This document shows, in pieces, positions 25,092 to 35,090 of a DNA stretch of 64,000 nt. Positions within the stretch are counted from its first letter, which is position 1. Every line of letters begins with the position of its first letter. A model generated the notes under the pieces. It saw only the letters and a program-made list of their open reading frames with translations. It did not search any database and was not told the DNA's origin. The DNA lies in NCBI RefSeq assembly GCF_028649435.1, contig NZ_JAQSIN010000010.1; one strand, given 5' to 3'. Both the position numbers and the translations under genes were made by a program. The DNA comes from Curvibacter microcysteis (GTDB taxonomy: Bacteria; Pseudomonadota; Gammaproteobacteria; Burkholderiales; Burkholderiaceae_C).

Positions 25092-26084
25092 ATGAACTAC
25101 ACCGCCCCTGCCTGGTTGCCTGGTGGCAATCTGCAAACCATCTGGCCCGCGCTTTTTTCTCGGCGTGTGATGGGGCCCGTGCCCCAGTACAGGCGTGAGC
25201 GCTGGGATACCCCTGATGGTGATTTTGTCGATGTGGATCATTTGCAGCCGCACGCTGGGCGCGCAGCGCCAGGCCCCGACGCGCCTCTCTTGGTGCTGTT
25301 TCATGGGCTGGAAGGCAGTTCACGCAGCCATTACGCCGAAGCCTTTGCCGAGTACGCGGGCGAGCGGGGCTGGGCCTACGCCGTGCCCCATTTCCGAGGC
25401 TGCAGTGGCGAGCTCAACCGTGGCCCGCGGGCCTACCACTCCGGCGACTTTGAAGAGATCGGCTGGATGCTGCAGCGCCTGCGCCGCGGACGCGCAGGTC
25501 CCGTGATGGCGGTCGGGATCTCCTTGGGCGGCAACGCGCTTTTGCGCTGGGCCGAAGAAGCCGGCGACACCGCTGCCCAGACGGCGGCCAGTGTGGCGTC
25601 GGTTTGCTCTCCGATCGATCTCGCCGCCGGTGGCTGGGCCATTGGTCGTGGCTTCAATCGCTTGGTCTACACGCGCATGTTCCTCAACACCATGAAGCCC
25701 AAGGCGCTGCAGAAGCTGGCCCAGTTCCCTGGCTTGTTTGATGCCCAGGCGCTGCGTCACGCACGCGATCTGTACGAGTTCGACAATGTGTTCACCGCCC
25801 CCTTGCATGGCTACAAGAGCACCGAGGATTACTGGGCCCGAGGTTCGGCCAAACCCCATTTGCACCGCATACGCATCCCGGCTTTGGTGCTGAACGCCCG
25901 CAACGACCCCTTTGTCCCCGCCTGGTGCCTGCCGCATCAAAACGAAGTTGGCCCTTGTGTCACCCTCTGGCAACCGGCGCACGGTGGGCATGTGGGCTTT
26001 CCGCAAGGCCATCTTCCGGGCCATGTGCGCAGCATGCCCAATGCGGTTGGCCAATGGCTGGGCGCTCAAGCGGGCCATCTTTGA
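25092..26084 (+). CDS. YheT-type alpha/beta hydrolase
   Basis: The 330-residue product belongs to the YheT/EMB8 group of alpha/beta hydrolases. It starts NYTAPAWLPGGNLQTIWPAL, the family signature, has LLVLFHGLEGSSRSHYAEAF, and the nucleophile elbow VGISLGGNALLRW with serine near residue 143. The late LNARNDPFVP supplies the acid aspartate and HGGHVGF the histidine. Ester hydrolase activity is expected; the natural substrate is unknown. ATG 25092 gives this start; the upstream open frame overlaps the previous gene. Confidence 0.93.
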   Translation: MNYTAPAWLPGGNLQTIWPALFSRRVMGPVPQYRRERWDTPDGDFVDVDHLQPHAGRAAPGPDAPLLVLFHGLEGSSRSHYAEAFAEYAGERGWAYAVPHFRGCSGELNRGPRAYHSGDFEEIGWMLQRLRRGRAGPVMAVGISLGGNALLRWAEEAGDTAAQTAASVASVCSPIDLAAGGWAIGRGFNRLVYTRMFLNTMKPKALQKLAQFPGLFDAQALRHARDLYEFDNVFTAPLHGYKSTEDYWARGSAKPHLHRIRIPALVLNARNDPFVPAWCLPHQNEVGPCVTLWQPAHGGHVGFPQGHLPGHVRSMPNAVGQWLGAQAGHL

Positions 26085-26105
26085 CACACCACCGCAGGAT
26101 TTTCC

Positions 26106-26654
26106 ATGGATGACATCGTCCGACAAGCCATGGCCAAGTGGCCGAACGTGCCCGATTGTTATGGTTGGTTGGGCTTGGATGCGCGCGGTCAGTGGTACAT
26201 GCGCGACGACCGTGCCCAGGCCCTCGGGCCGTTTGCCAGTGGGGTCGCTGGCGCGCGCGGCTCGCTGCTGCGGCATGAGAAATTGATCGACTTCATTCAG
26301 CGCAATTACGAGCCCGATGCGCAGGGGCAGTGGTACTTCCAGAATGGCCCCCAGCGGGTCTATGTGGAGCTCGAAGTCACCCCGTGGGTCTGGCGTGTGG
26401 GGGCTGATTGGCTGGTGACCAGCCACAGCGGCCGGCCCGCCCAGGTCCAGGCGTGCTTGCTCGACGAGCAGGGCCGGGTGTACCTGAACACCGACCTGGG
26501 CCTGGGTCTGGTGCACACCTTGGATGTGGGTTGGGTGGCTGAGGCGATTGAGCAGGGGGTGTGGTCGCTTCAGGAGGTGCAGGCGGTCGAACTTCCTGCG
26601 CGCTATGGCTATGTCATGAGCCCTGCTTCGCACACGCAGACGCCGTCGAACTGA
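26106..26654 (+). CDS. Conserved protein of unknown function
   Basis: A 182-residue soluble protein starting MDDIVRQAMAKWPNVPDCYG and containing GQWYMRDDRAQALGPF and GQWYFQNGPQRVYVELE. I recognise it as a family widespread in Burkholderiales, named from memory as DUF2946 (unverified). There is no signal peptide or membrane segment. It follows the YheT-type gene after 21 bases and ends before a perfect bidirectional terminator. No function is suggested by the context. Confidence 0.8.
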   Translation: MDDIVRQAMAKWPNVPDCYGWLGLDARGQWYMRDDRAQALGPFASGVAGARGSLLRHEKLIDFIQRNYEPDAQGQWYFQNGPQRVYVELEVTPWVWRVGADWLVTSHSGRPAQVQACLLDEQGRVYLNTDLGLGLVHTLDVGWVAEAIEQGVWSLQEVQAVELPARYGYVMSPASHTQTPSN

Positions 26655-26664
26655 CCTCCAAAAG

Positions 26665-26695
26665 CAAATGCCGGTCAAGGACCGGCATTTGTCTT
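26665..26695. terminator. Bidirectional terminator between convergent genes
   Basis: CAAATGCCGGTC and GACCGGCATTTG form a perfect twelve-base-pair stem with an AAG loop. The plus-strand side is followed by TCTT and the minus-strand side by CTTTT, so it should end both the 26106-26654 gene and the cytochrome gene. Confidence 0.85.
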
Positions 26696-26734
26696 GGGTG
26701 GCCCCCACGCAGGCAGGGGCGGGGCTCGGGAGGC

Positions 26735-27250
26735 TTATTTGGCTTCAGGTGCTGCAGCCGGTGCCTTGGGTTCAACCAGGCTACCGCCGCTGCCATTGGC
26801 CATGTAGACCACGGCGCGGGCCACTTCCAGGTCGGAGAAATCTCCGCCGCCTTGGGCACCCATGGCGCCCTTGCCTTTGAGGGCCGAGGTCAGGAGGGCG
26901 TCCAGACCGGTCTTGATGCGAGGACCCCAAGCCGCGGCGTCGCCGACTTTGGGGGCGCCTGCAGCGCCCGTGGCGTGGCAGGCCGAGCATTGCGCCTTGA
27001 AGACTTCTTCGCCGGACTTCAGCGGACGGTTGGCGTCGCGGATTTCAACCGAACCCACTTTTTGCAGGCGCTCGGCGGTGGCTTTTTCAACGTTGACAGC
27101 ACCCGCGGCGGGCTTGTTGCTGGAGGTGACATAGGCCACGAGGCCGATGATCACAAACACGGGGATCACAAAAGAGAAAAAGACCGCAACCAGCAGTTGC
27201 TTGGGGTTCTTGATCGGGCCGGTGTGGGCTTCTTCGTGGATGTCGCTCAT
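26735..27250 (-). CDS. Membrane-anchored cytochrome c5-family protein
   Basis: A 171-residue monoheme c-type cytochrome. One N-terminal membrane helix (LLVAVFFSFVIPVFVIIGLV, about residues 19-38) should anchor it, with the rest periplasmic. The heme motif is CSACH in FKAQCSACHATGAAGAPK near residue 88, and the likely axial methionine lies in KGKGAMGAQGGG. It probably carries electrons in respiration; cytochrome oxidase genes are not in the window. The alanine/proline-rich C-terminus is low complexity. Confidence 0.93.
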   Translation of the reverse strand: MSDIHEEAHTGPIKNPKQLLVAVFFSFVIPVFVIIGLVAYVTSSNKPAAGAVNVEKATAERLQKVGSVEIRDANRPLKSGEEVFKAQCSACHATGAAGAPKVGDAAAWGPRIKTGLDALLTSALKGKGAMGAQGGGDFSDLEVARAVVYMANGSGGSLVEPKAPAAAPEAK

Positions 27251-27445
27251 GGCGTCCTCAATGTTGTGGTAGGGGCTGCAGGCTCAATTTTTGATTATAG
27301 CGAGGCAAGTACCGATCACAGACAGGGGCTTGCCCGGGGCTGTTGCATCCGCGTCAAGGCGCTGCGCAGCCGCCCTCTGCGCGGGGCAGGCCACCGCCGC
27401 AGCCCCGCTGCAGCGGCGCCTACGCTCAGGGGGCTGGGCCGGGCC

Positions 27446-28927
27446 TCACTGCGGTGCGCTGCTTGGGGCAGTCACCTCGCCAGGCTTCCAGCGGCCGCCC
27501 AAGGCCTGGTACACCGTGACTTGGTTCTGCAAGCGGCTCAATTGGGCCTGCAGCAGGCGCTGGCGACTTTCGAGCCAGTTGCGTTCCACACTGAGCCAGT
27601 CCAGGCGGCTGTTCACACCCGCTTCGAGGCCGAGCGAACTCAGCTTCAGCTGATCCAGGGTCGCCAGGTTTTGCAGTTGGTAGGCCTCGAGTTGCTCGAC
27701 GGCCGAACTGCGCCCCGCCAGCGCGTCAGCCACCTCGCGAAACGCCGACTGAATGGCCTTTTCATACTGCGCCACCGCCATGTCGCGACTGACCTTGGCC
27801 GCCTCCAGGTTGGCCTGGGTCTGTCCCGCGTTGAACAGCGGCAGGCTCATCTGGGGCGACAGCGTGAAGGTCTGCGCGCCGGACTTGAACAGCCCCGACA
27901 GCTGAGGGCTCATGCTGCCGATCCCCGCCGTCAAGCTGATGGTGGGAAAGAAGGCCGCGCGGGCGGCGCCAATGTTGGCGTTGGCCGCGATCAGGGCCTG
28001 TTCGGCCTGTGCGATGTCCGGGCGGCGCTGCAACAAGGCCGAGGGCAGACCTGGCGCCAGGTCGGCAAACCGCACGGTGTTCAGCGCGGCCGTGTCGAGC
28101 AGGGCTTGCAAAGGAAAGGGCTGCGCCGTGCCGAGCAGCAACTGCAAGGCGTTTTCATCGGTTTGGCGCTGTCGCTCGCTTTGGGCCAAGCTGACCCGGG
28201 CGGACTGGGTTTGGGCCACGGCCTGCTGCAGCGCCTGGCGCGGCTGGGTGCCGAGTTCGACGCTGCGCGCCACGAGCCGTTCTGTGCTCTCCAAGTTGCG
28301 TAAGCTGTCGCGGGCCAGTCCCCGTTGGGCCTCGTCTGAGAGCAGGGTCAGCCATCCTGTGGCCACGTTGGCGATCAGGCTCAGCTGGGCGCTTTCAAGG
28401 GCTTGCTCGGTGCCCAGGTACTGGGCCAGCGCCTGCGCCTTCAGGCTGGACACGCGGCCAAAGAAGTCCAGCTCAAACGAGGTCACGGCCAGGCCGGCCG
28501 AGTAGTACGAGACCTGCTTGACGCCAGCGTCCCCCAAGGACATCGGGACGTGGGTGCCCCCGCCGGCGGCGTTCAACGCAGGCCATTGTTTGGACCGGCT
28601 GATCTGGAACTGGGCCCGCGCCTGTTCGATGTTCAGGGCGGTCACGCGCAGGTCGCGGTTGTTCTGCAGCGCGGTTCGGATCAGCGTCTGCAAGCCCGGG
28701 TCGCTGAAGTAGTCCGACCAGTGCTCCTGCTGCAGCTTGGCAGGGGCGCCGTGCTCCTCCGGCGCTGCGCTGCTGAGTCCCGGCCACTGTGCGGGCAGGG
28801 GGGCGGCAGGGCGTTGGTAGCTGGGAATGAAGCTGCAAGCGGCCAGCAGGCAGGGCAGGGCCAGCGCGCTCAGCCGGGCCGGTCTGCCCGGCCAGCCGGC
28901 GGCTCGGCGTTGGGTGGGCTCAGTCAT
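27446..28927 (-). CDS. RND efflux outer membrane lipoprotein, system 1 (NodT/OprM family)
   Basis: The 493-residue product is a TolC-like channel of the OprM group. A signal peptide with lipobox LPCLLAAC precedes SFIPSYQRPAAPLPAQW. Two OEP repeats are visible; each has the family pattern, for example LRVTALNIEQARAQFQISRS and AAFFPTISLTAGIG. It forms the outer membrane duct for the RND pump and adaptor upstream. ATG 28927 lies eight bases inside the 3' end of the pump gene, so the genes are coupled. It is the last gene of operon 1. Confidence 0.95.
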   Translation of the reverse strand: MTEPTQRRAAGWPGRPARLSALALPCLLAACSFIPSYQRPAAPLPAQWPGLSSAAPEEHGAPAKLQQEHWSDYFSDPGLQTLIRTALQNNRDLRVTALNIEQARAQFQISRSKQWPALNAAGGGTHVPMSLGDAGVKQVSYYSAGLAVTSFELDFFGRVSSLKAQALAQYLGTEQALESAQLSLIANVATGWLTLLSDEAQRGLARDSLRNLESTERLVARSVELGTQPRQALQQAVAQTQSARVSLAQSERQRQTDENALQLLLGTAQPFPLQALLDTAALNTVRFADLAPGLPSALLQRRPDIAQAEQALIAANANIGAARAAFFPTISLTAGIGSMSPQLSGLFKSGAQTFTLSPQMSLPLFNAGQTQANLEAAKVSRDMAVAQYEKAIQSAFREVADALAGRSSAVEQLEAYQLQNLATLDQLKLSSLGLEAGVNSRLDWLSVERNWLESRQRLLQAQLSRLQNQVTVYQALGGRWKPGEVTAPSSAPQ

Positions 28928-31900
28928 GGGAGGCTCCAGAAGGGGTGGAGGGTGCCGGGGTTTGGGGCCCCCGGCGCTTGAAGAGGGTGCGCACCACCAC
29001 AAAGAAGATGGGCACGAAAAAGACCGCCAAGGTGGTGCCGATCAGGATGCCGCCGAGCACGCCAGTGCCGATCGCCCGCTGACTGGCCGAGCCCGCACCG
29101 CTGGCCATGGCCAAAGGCACCACGCCCAACGCAAAGGCCAGCGAGGTCATGATGATGGGCCGAAAGCGCAGGCGCACCGCCTCCAGTGCGGACTCCACAA
29201 TGCCCTTGCCGCTGGCTTGGGTGTCCTTGGCGTACTCCACGATCATGATCGCGTTCTTGGCCGACAGGCCAATGATGGTGATCAGGCCGACTTGGAAGTA
29301 CACATCGTTGGCATAGGACCGCAGCAAGGTGGCCACCACCGTGCCCAGCAAGCCCAGTGGCACCACCATCAGGACCGAGATCGGGATGGTCCAGCTCTCA
29401 TACAGGGCGGCCAGGCACAAGAACACCGCCAGCAACGCAAAGCCATACAGCACCATGGATTGCGAGCCTGCTGAGTTTTCTTGCAAGGACTGGCCCGTCC
29501 ATTCGTAGCCGAAGCCGGCCGGCAACTCGGCCGCCAGGCGTTCCATCTCGGCCATGGCTTCGCCGGTGCTGTGACCGGGCGCTGAGTTGCCGCTGATGCG
29601 CACCGCGTCATAGCCGTTGTAGCGCACCGACTGCATGGGCCCGGTGGTCCAGCTGGTGGAGGCAAAGGTCGACAAGGGCACCAACTTGCCGGCGTTGCTG
29701 GGCACCAGGAACTCCAGCAGGCTCTCACTCTGCATGCGGTAGGGCGCGTCGGCCTGCACCAGCACCCGTTGCATGCGCGCGTTGCTGGGGAAGTCGTTCA
29801 CGTAGTCCGAACCCATCAAGGTCGACAGGGCGGTGTTGATGGTGGAAAAGCTCACCCCTTGGGCTTGGGCTTTTTGCCGATCAATGTGCAACTGCAACTG
29901 GGGCGCATCATCCAGCCCATCCACCCGGACCTGCGACAGCAGCGGGCTCTTCAGCGCCGCCCCCAGCAGTTGATCGCGGGCCGCGTTCAGCGCGGCGTGG
30001 CCCTTCCCGCTGCGGTCTTGCAAGCGGAAGGTGAAGCCCGTGGAGTTGCCCAACTCCGGAATCGGGGCTGGGCTCAGCGGCAGGATGAATGCGTCGCGCA
30101 CGTTCAGCAAGGCGACAAAGGTGCGCTTCACCAAGGCTTGGGCCGAGTGTTCCGGCCCCAATCGCTCCTTCCAGTCCTTGAGGGTCACAAAGGCCAGGCC
30201 CGCGTTTTGACCATTGCCCGAGAAGCTGTAGCCCAACACGCTGATCATGCTCTTGACCTCGGGCTGCTGCAGGATGAAGGACTCCATTTCCTGGACCACT
30301 TCCAGCGTGCGTTTGGCGGTGGCGCCGGGGGGCAGCTGGACGTTGACCATGATGTTGCCCTGGTCCTCATCGGGCAGGAACGACGTGGGCAGGCGTTCAA
30401 AGATCAACAAGGCCGCAGCGATGATGGCCACATAGATCACCAGGTAGCGCCCGGCCTTTTTCAGCAGGCGGGTGACCCAGCTCTCATAGCCGCCCGCCGT
30501 GCGCTCGAAGCTGCGGTTGAACCAGCCGAAGAAGCCCTTTTGCTTCTGTTCGCTGCCTGGGGTGACCGGTTTGAGCATCGAGCCGCACAGCGCCGGCGTG
30601 AGCGTCAGGGCCAGGAAGGCCGAGCACGCGATGGAGGACACCATCACCACCGAGAGCTGGCGGTAGATGTTGCCCACCGAGCCACTGAAGAAAGCCAGCG
30701 GCACGAACACGGAGATCAACACCACGGTGATGCCCACGATCGCGCCAGAAATCTGACCCATGGCCTTGCGTGCCGCCTCGACAGGGGGCAGCCCCTCGTC
30801 GGCCATGATGCGCTCCACGGCTTCGACCACCACGATGGCGTCATCCACCACGATGCCAATCACCAGCACCATGGCGAACATGGTCAGCACATTGATCGAC
30901 AGGCCCATCATCAGCATGGTCGTGAAGCCGCCCAGCAGCGCCACAGGCACCACGATGGCCGGGATGATGGTGTAGCGCACGTTCTGCAGGAACAGGAACA
31001 TCACCACAAACACCAGCAGCAGGGCCTCGAACAGGGTCTCGGTGACCTCGCCAATCGAGATCTTGACGAAGGTCGAGGTGTCATACGGCATGGCCCATTT
31101 CATGCCTTTGGGGAAGTAGCGTTCCAGCTCCTGCATCTTTTTGCGCACGGCGGTCGCGGTGGCCAGGGCATTGCCCTTGTTGGCCGGCTGCACGCCCAGA
31201 CCCGAAGCCGGTTTGCCATTGAGTCGAGCCGAGGTGGCGTAGCTGGCACCACCGATTTCCAAGCGCGCCACATCCTTCACCCGCACACTCGAGCCGTCTG
31301 GGTTGGCGCGCAGCACGATGTCGCCGAAGGCCTCGACCGAGGCCAGCTGGCCGTCCACCAGCACCGTGGCCGAGATCTCCTGGGTCGGCACCTGGGGCAG
31401 GTCGCCGATCACCCCAGAGGCCACCTGCGCGTTTTGCGCTGCGATGGCTGAATTCACGTCGGCCGGCGACAGGCCGTAGGACACCAGCTTGCTGGGGTTC
31501 AGCCAGATGCGCATGGCGTGCTCGGTCCCGAACTGCTGCACCTGACCAACGCCTTCGATGCGCTGGATCTCGGGCATCACATTGCGCGCCACGTAGTCGC
31601 CGATGTCGATCGGGTTGGTGTTGGGGTCATCGGAAGACAGCATCAGGAACAACAAGAAGTTGTTCGAGGCTTTGGTCACCAGCACGCCTTGTTGATTGAC
31701 GGCCGCCGGCAGCCTCGGTGTAGCGGCACTCAGTCGGTTTTGCACGTCCACCTGAGCCATGTCGGGGTCGATGCTGGGGTCGAAGCTCAGGGTGATGGTG
31801 CCGGTGCCGTTGGCTTGGGCCACCGACTCCATGTAGAGCATGCCGGTGGCGCCGTTCATTTGTTGCTCGATCACCGTGATGACACTGTTCTTGAGTGTCT

Positions 31901-32063
31901 CTGCCGAGGCCCCGGGGTAGGTGATGCTGAGCACCACGCTGGGTGGGGCCACGGGGGGGTATTGGGCGATCGGCAGTTGGGTGATCGAAACACAGCCCAG
32001 CACGACCACGAACAGGGCGATCACCCAGGCAAAGATCGGCCGGCTGATGAAGAAATTGGACAT
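28920..32063 (-). CDS. RND multidrug efflux pump, system 1 (HAE1 family)
   Basis: The 1047-residue product is an AcrB/MexB-type inner membrane pump. It starts SNFFISRPIFAWVIALFVVV, has twelve predicted membrane segments, two large periplasmic loops, and the TM4 proton-relay motif GIVVDDAIVVVEAVERIMAD with adjacent aspartates near residue 410. ATG 32063 gives the usual start; the frame is open further but into the adaptor gene. Hydrophobic drugs, bile-like compounds or solvents are likely substrates; nothing here specifies them. It is a tandem paralogue of the pump at 35083-38256. Confidence 0.96.
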   Translation of the reverse strand: MSNFFISRPIFAWVIALFVVVLGCVSITQLPIAQYPPVAPPSVVLSITYPGASAETLKNSVITVIEQQMNGATGMLYMESVAQANGTGTITLSFDPSIDPDMAQVDVQNRLSAATPRLPAAVNQQGVLVTKASNNFLLFLMLSSDDPNTNPIDIGDYVARNVMPEIQRIEGVGQVQQFGTEHAMRIWLNPSKLVSYGLSPADVNSAIAAQNAQVASGVIGDLPQVPTQEISATVLVDGQLASVEAFGDIVLRANPDGSSVRVKDVARLEIGGASYATSARLNGKPASGLGVQPANKGNALATATAVRKKMQELERYFPKGMKWAMPYDTSTFVKISIGEVTETLFEALLLVFVVMFLFLQNVRYTIIPAIVVPVALLGGFTTMLMMGLSINVLTMFAMVLVIGIVVDDAIVVVEAVERIMADEGLPPVEAARKAMGQISGAIVGITVVLISVFVPLAFFSGSVGNIYRQLSVVMVSSIACSAFLALTLTPALCGSMLKPVTPGSEQKQKGFFGWFNRSFERTAGGYESWVTRLLKKAGRYLVIYVAIIAAALLIFERLPTSFLPDEDQGNIMVNVQLPPGATAKRTLEVVQEMESFILQQPEVKSMISVLGYSFSGNGQNAGLAFVTLKDWKERLGPEHSAQALVKRTFVALLNVRDAFILPLSPAPIPELGNSTGFTFRLQDRSGKGHAALNAARDQLLGAALKSPLLSQVRVDGLDDAPQLQLHIDRQKAQAQGVSFSTINTALSTLMGSDYVNDFPSNARMQRVLVQADAPYRMQSESLLEFLVPSNAGKLVPLSTFASTSWTTGPMQSVRYNGYDAVRISGNSAPGHSTGEAMAEMERLAAELPAGFGYEWTGQSLQENSAGSQSMVLYGFALLAVFLCLAALYESWTIPISVLMVVPLGLLGTVVATLLRSYANDVYFQVGLITIIGLSAKNAIMIVEYAKDTQASGKGIVESALEAVRLRFRPIIMTSLAFALGVVPLAMASGAGSASQRAIGTGVLGGILIGTTLAVFFVPIFFVVVRTLFKRRGPQTPAPSTPSGASHD

Positions 32064-32076
32064 GGAATGCAGCTCC

Positions 32077-33330
32077 TCAGGACTTGGCCGCCGGGCTGGC
32101 GGCAGGCGCTGCCGGTTGGGACTCGGGGGTGTGCGCCGAGGGCGTGGCACCCTTCCAAGGCACGGCCTTCACGGGCGCCTTGCCTCGTACTTTTTGGAAG
32201 CCGTCGACCATCACCTGTTCGCCGGGCTGGAGTCCGCCAAGCACCACCCATTGGCCAGCCGACGTGCCGCTGACCTGAACGGCCCGGGTGCTGACCTGGC
32301 CATCGCCGTCCACCACCATCACGGTGTTGCCGTTCTGCGTGCGCGTCACAGCCTGCTGGGGCAGCAGGATCGCCTCGCTCGCCTCGGCCTGCTCCAGGCG
32401 CACGCGGGCATACAGGCCTGGCAGCAGCACGCGGTGGGGGTTCGGCACTTCGGCGCGCAAAGTGATCTGTCCGGAGCTGGTGTCCACCGTCACCCCGGAG
32501 AAGAAGAGCTTGCCCGGCAAGGGGTACTCCGTGCCGTCGGACAGCATGATGCGCACGCTCGCCGCTTGGCTGCCGGGCACCCGCTTGAGCTGGCCTTGCG
32601 CCAGGCTGCGTTGCAGGCGCAGCACGTCATCGGCCGATTGGGTGAAGTTCACATACACCGGGTCGATTTGTTGCACCGTGGTCATTGGCGTGACCTGGCC
32701 TTGACCGACCAGCGCGCCTTCGGTGACCTGGGTCTGGCTCACCCGCCCTGCGATGGGCGAGCTGACACTGGCATAGCCCAGGTTCAGCCGAGCCGTCTGC
32801 ACATTGGCCCGCGCGCTGGCGACATCGGCCAGGCCCTGCTGCACGTTGAGCTGCGCGGTGACCAGCGCTTGTTGACTCACCGCGCCTTCGGCGGCCAGCG
32901 GTGTGTAGCGCTTGAGCACGTCCTGCGCCTGGGCCAGTGTGGCCTCGGCCTTCAGCAGGGCGGCGGCGGCATTGTCATAGGCCGCTTTGAAGGGCTCGGG
33001 GTCGATTTGGTAAAGCTGCTGGCCGGCTTGGACCTCGGTGCCTTCCACAAACAGGCGTTTTTGCAGCACCCCGGCGACACGCGCGGCAATGTTGGCGCTG
33101 CGGTAGGGCTCGATCCGTCCCGGCAGTTCGGTCTGCAAACCCACCGAGGCGGTTTTGGCAACGACCACACCCACTTCGGCGGGGGGCATGGCGGCATGGG
33201 GGGCGGGTGGGTGGCGATCGCAGCCGCTGATCAGGGCTGTCAGGCTCAGAGTGAGGGCCGCTCCGATCGTGGGGCGGGGCCAGTGGGGTCGACGGTCTTG
33301 ACGGTCGACAAAAGACGTAACACGAGGCAT
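32077..33330 (-). CDS. RND periplasmic adaptor (membrane fusion protein), system 1
   Basis: The 417-residue product is an AcrA/MexA-type adaptor that bridges pump and outer membrane channel. It has a lipoprotein signal with LTALISGC, the barrel-sandwich segment GRIEPYRSANIAARVAGVLQ, a helical hairpin, and the conserved QIDPVYVNFTQSADD and AEVPNPHRVLLPGLYARVRL blocks. The C-terminal alanine/proline tail is low complexity. It is the first gene of operon 1, and 299 bases separate it from the end of operon 2. Confidence 0.95.
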   Translation of the reverse strand: MPRVTSFVDRQDRRPHWPRPTIGAALTLSLTALISGCDRHPPAPHAAMPPAEVGVVVAKTASVGLQTELPGRIEPYRSANIAARVAGVLQKRLFVEGTEVQAGQQLYQIDPEPFKAAYDNAAAALLKAEATLAQAQDVLKRYTPLAAEGAVSQQALVTAQLNVQQGLADVASARANVQTARLNLGYASVSSPIAGRVSQTQVTEGALVGQGQVTPMTTVQQIDPVYVNFTQSADDVLRLQRSLAQGQLKRVPGSQAASVRIMLSDGTEYPLPGKLFFSGVTVDTSSGQITLRAEVPNPHRVLLPGLYARVRLEQAEASEAILLPQQAVTRTQNGNTVMVVDGDGQVSTRAVQVSGTSAGQWVVLGGLQPGEQVMVDGFQKVRGKAPVKAVPWKGATPSAHTPESQPAAPAASPAAKS

Positions 33331-33629
33331 GACTTTCCTTCCGAAATTCCGGGGGCAATGGGGTGCCTCGGGATCATCGGTGGGGGGTCATGTTGGCAAA
33401 TGCAACAAAGGAAATGGCGAATCTTGTCTTTGTTTGCGTGTGTTTCGAGGTCGACGAAATGCGAACAAATATGGGCAATGTGACCGCTGGTACAAGCGTC
33501 TGGTGGGGCGGCCAGCCGCGCCGGGCGGCATTAACACATCGCTCGCCAGCGCGGCTGAGGGCCAGACTTCGCCAATCGCCTGAGTCCGTCCGGCGGGCTG
33601 GTGGCGGGCCGTCGCCGGCCCGCTCCAGC
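33331..33629. other. Region between the two efflux operons
   Basis: These 299 bases must hold the promoter of efflux operon 1, but I see no consensus pair and no copy of the AcrR-like palindrome found before operon 2. A perfect hairpin, GCGGGCCG and CGGCCCGC around TCGC at 33604-33623, lies just after the operon 2 stop and could slow or end its transcription, though no T run follows on the minus strand. Confidence 0.5.
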
Positions 33630-35090
33630 TCAGCGCGTGGTCGGAGCCGCGGCCGTGGCCACCGCCTCGGTCCAGCCGCCGCCCAGCACCTTGTACAAGG
33701 TGACCTGGCTTTGCAGCTGGGCCAGGCGGGTTTGCACCAGGGATTGCTGGGTCGCGAACAGGGTGCGTTGCGCGTCCAGCAGGTCCAGGTAGCTGGCCAC
33801 GCCGCTTTGGTAGCGCAGGTCGGCCAGTTGCAGGCGTCGGCTGTCGGCCTTGGCTTGGGCTTCCAAGGCGCGCAGTTGGTCGCCCAGGGTGTCGCGCCCA
33901 GCCAGGGCGTCGGCCACTTCGCGGAAGGCGCTCTGGATGGCCTTTTCGTACTGCGCGACGGCGATGTCGCGCCCGGCCTTGGCTGAATCCAGCCCAGCCT
34001 GGTTGCGGCCTGCGTCAAACAGCGGCAGCACAATTTGCGGCGTGGGCGTGAAGCCCCAAGAGCCGTCCTTGAACAGGCCCGAGAGCTGTCCACTGGCCGA
34101 GCCGTAACCCGCCGTCAGCGAGATGCGCGGGAAGAAGGCCGCCCGCGCCGCGCCGATGTTGGCATTGGCCGCCAGCAGGGATTGCTCTGCCTGGCGGATG
34201 TCCGGGCGCGCCGTCAGCAGGTCCGAGGGCAAGCCCGCAGGCACGTCAGGCAGGCGGGTCTCGCTCAAGCCGGTGTGCATCAGGCTGTTGCTGACTTCGG
34301 CCGGCAGGGCTTGGCCCAGCAGCAGCACCAGGGCGTTTTCGTCCTGGGCACGCTGGCGCAGCAGCTGCACCTGGGTGGCGCGCGCGCTCTCGGCCAGCGA
34401 CTCGGCCTGGCGCAGGTCCAGTTCCGAGGCGGCGCCGCTGTCAAAGCGCAGCCGGGTCAGGCGCACCGAGTCCTCACGCGAGGCCAGGGTCTTGCGCGTC
34501 AGGCTCAGCAGCTCCTGGTCGGCCTGCAGCGTCAGCCAGCCGTTGGCCACGCTGGCCACCAGGCTGATCTGGGCGCTCTTGCGCGCCTCGTCCGTGGCCA
34601 GGTACTGGGCCAGCGCTTGTTCCTTCAGGCTGGCCACGCGGCCAAAGAAGTCCAGCTCCCAGGCGCTGACTTGCAGGCCGGCGCTGTAGAGCTTGCTCAC
34701 ATTGCCGGCGCTGGTCAGGTTGCTGCTCAGGTTGCCGGCCAGGTTCAGCGTGGGGTACTGGTCCGCACGCTTGATCTGGAAGGCGGCCTGGGCCTGCTGG
34801 ATGTTGAGCACCGAGACCCGCAGGTCACGGTTATTGGCCAGGGCCAACTCGATCAACTGGCGCAGGCGCGGGTCGCTGTAAAAGCGCGTCCAGGGCAGCT
34901 CGGCGGCGCTCGGGCCGCTCGGGCTGGCCGAGGCCCCAGGCTGCACCCGCGGGAAGGTGGCTGCCGTTGGGTTGGCCGGGCGCTCGTAGCTCGGGATCAT
35001 GCTGCAGCCACCCAGCAGCAGGGCCAAGGCCAAGGCCGTGGGCGCGCTGCGCAGGGTGGAGCGCGACAGCGCTTGACGGGTCTTACTCAT
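33630..35090 (-). CDS. RND efflux outer membrane lipoprotein, system 2 (NodT/OprM family)
   Basis: The 486-residue product is a second OprM-type channel, with lipobox ALALLLGGC and SMIPSYERPANPTAATFP after it. OEP features include LRVSVLNIQQAQAAFQIKRA and AAFFPRISLTAGYGSASGQL, nearly parallel to system 1. ATG 35090 is eight bases inside the pump gene, exactly as in operon 1, which supports duplication of the whole unit. It is the last gene of operon 2. Confidence 0.95.
   Translation of the reverse strand: MSKTRQALSRSTLRSAPTALALALLLGGCSMIPSYERPANPTAATFPRVQPGASASPSGPSAAELPWTRFYSDPRLRQLIELALANNRDLRVSVLNIQQAQAAFQIKRADQYPTLNLAGNLSSNLTSAGNVSKLYSAGLQVSAWELDFFGRVASLKEQALAQYLATDEARKSAQISLVASVANGWLTLQADQELLSLTRKTLASREDSVRLTRLRFDSGAASELDLRQAESLAESARATQVQLLRQRAQDENALVLLLGQALPAEVSNSLMHTGLSETRLPDVPAGLPSDLLTARPDIRQAEQSLLAANANIGAARAAFFPRISLTAGYGSASGQLSGLFKDGSWGFTPTPQIVLPLFDAGRNQAGLDSAKAGRDIAVAQYEKAIQSAFREVADALAGRDTLGDQLRALEAQAKADSRRLQLADLRYQSGVASYLDLLDAQRTLFATQQSLVQTRLAQLQSQVTLYKVLGGGWTEAVATAAAPTTR

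Noticed and set aside
25060..25095. Tiny frame overlapping the start of the YheT-type gene (ATGA overlap)
   Set aside because: Only eleven codons, no conservation known; could be chance or a leader, not supportable as a gene.
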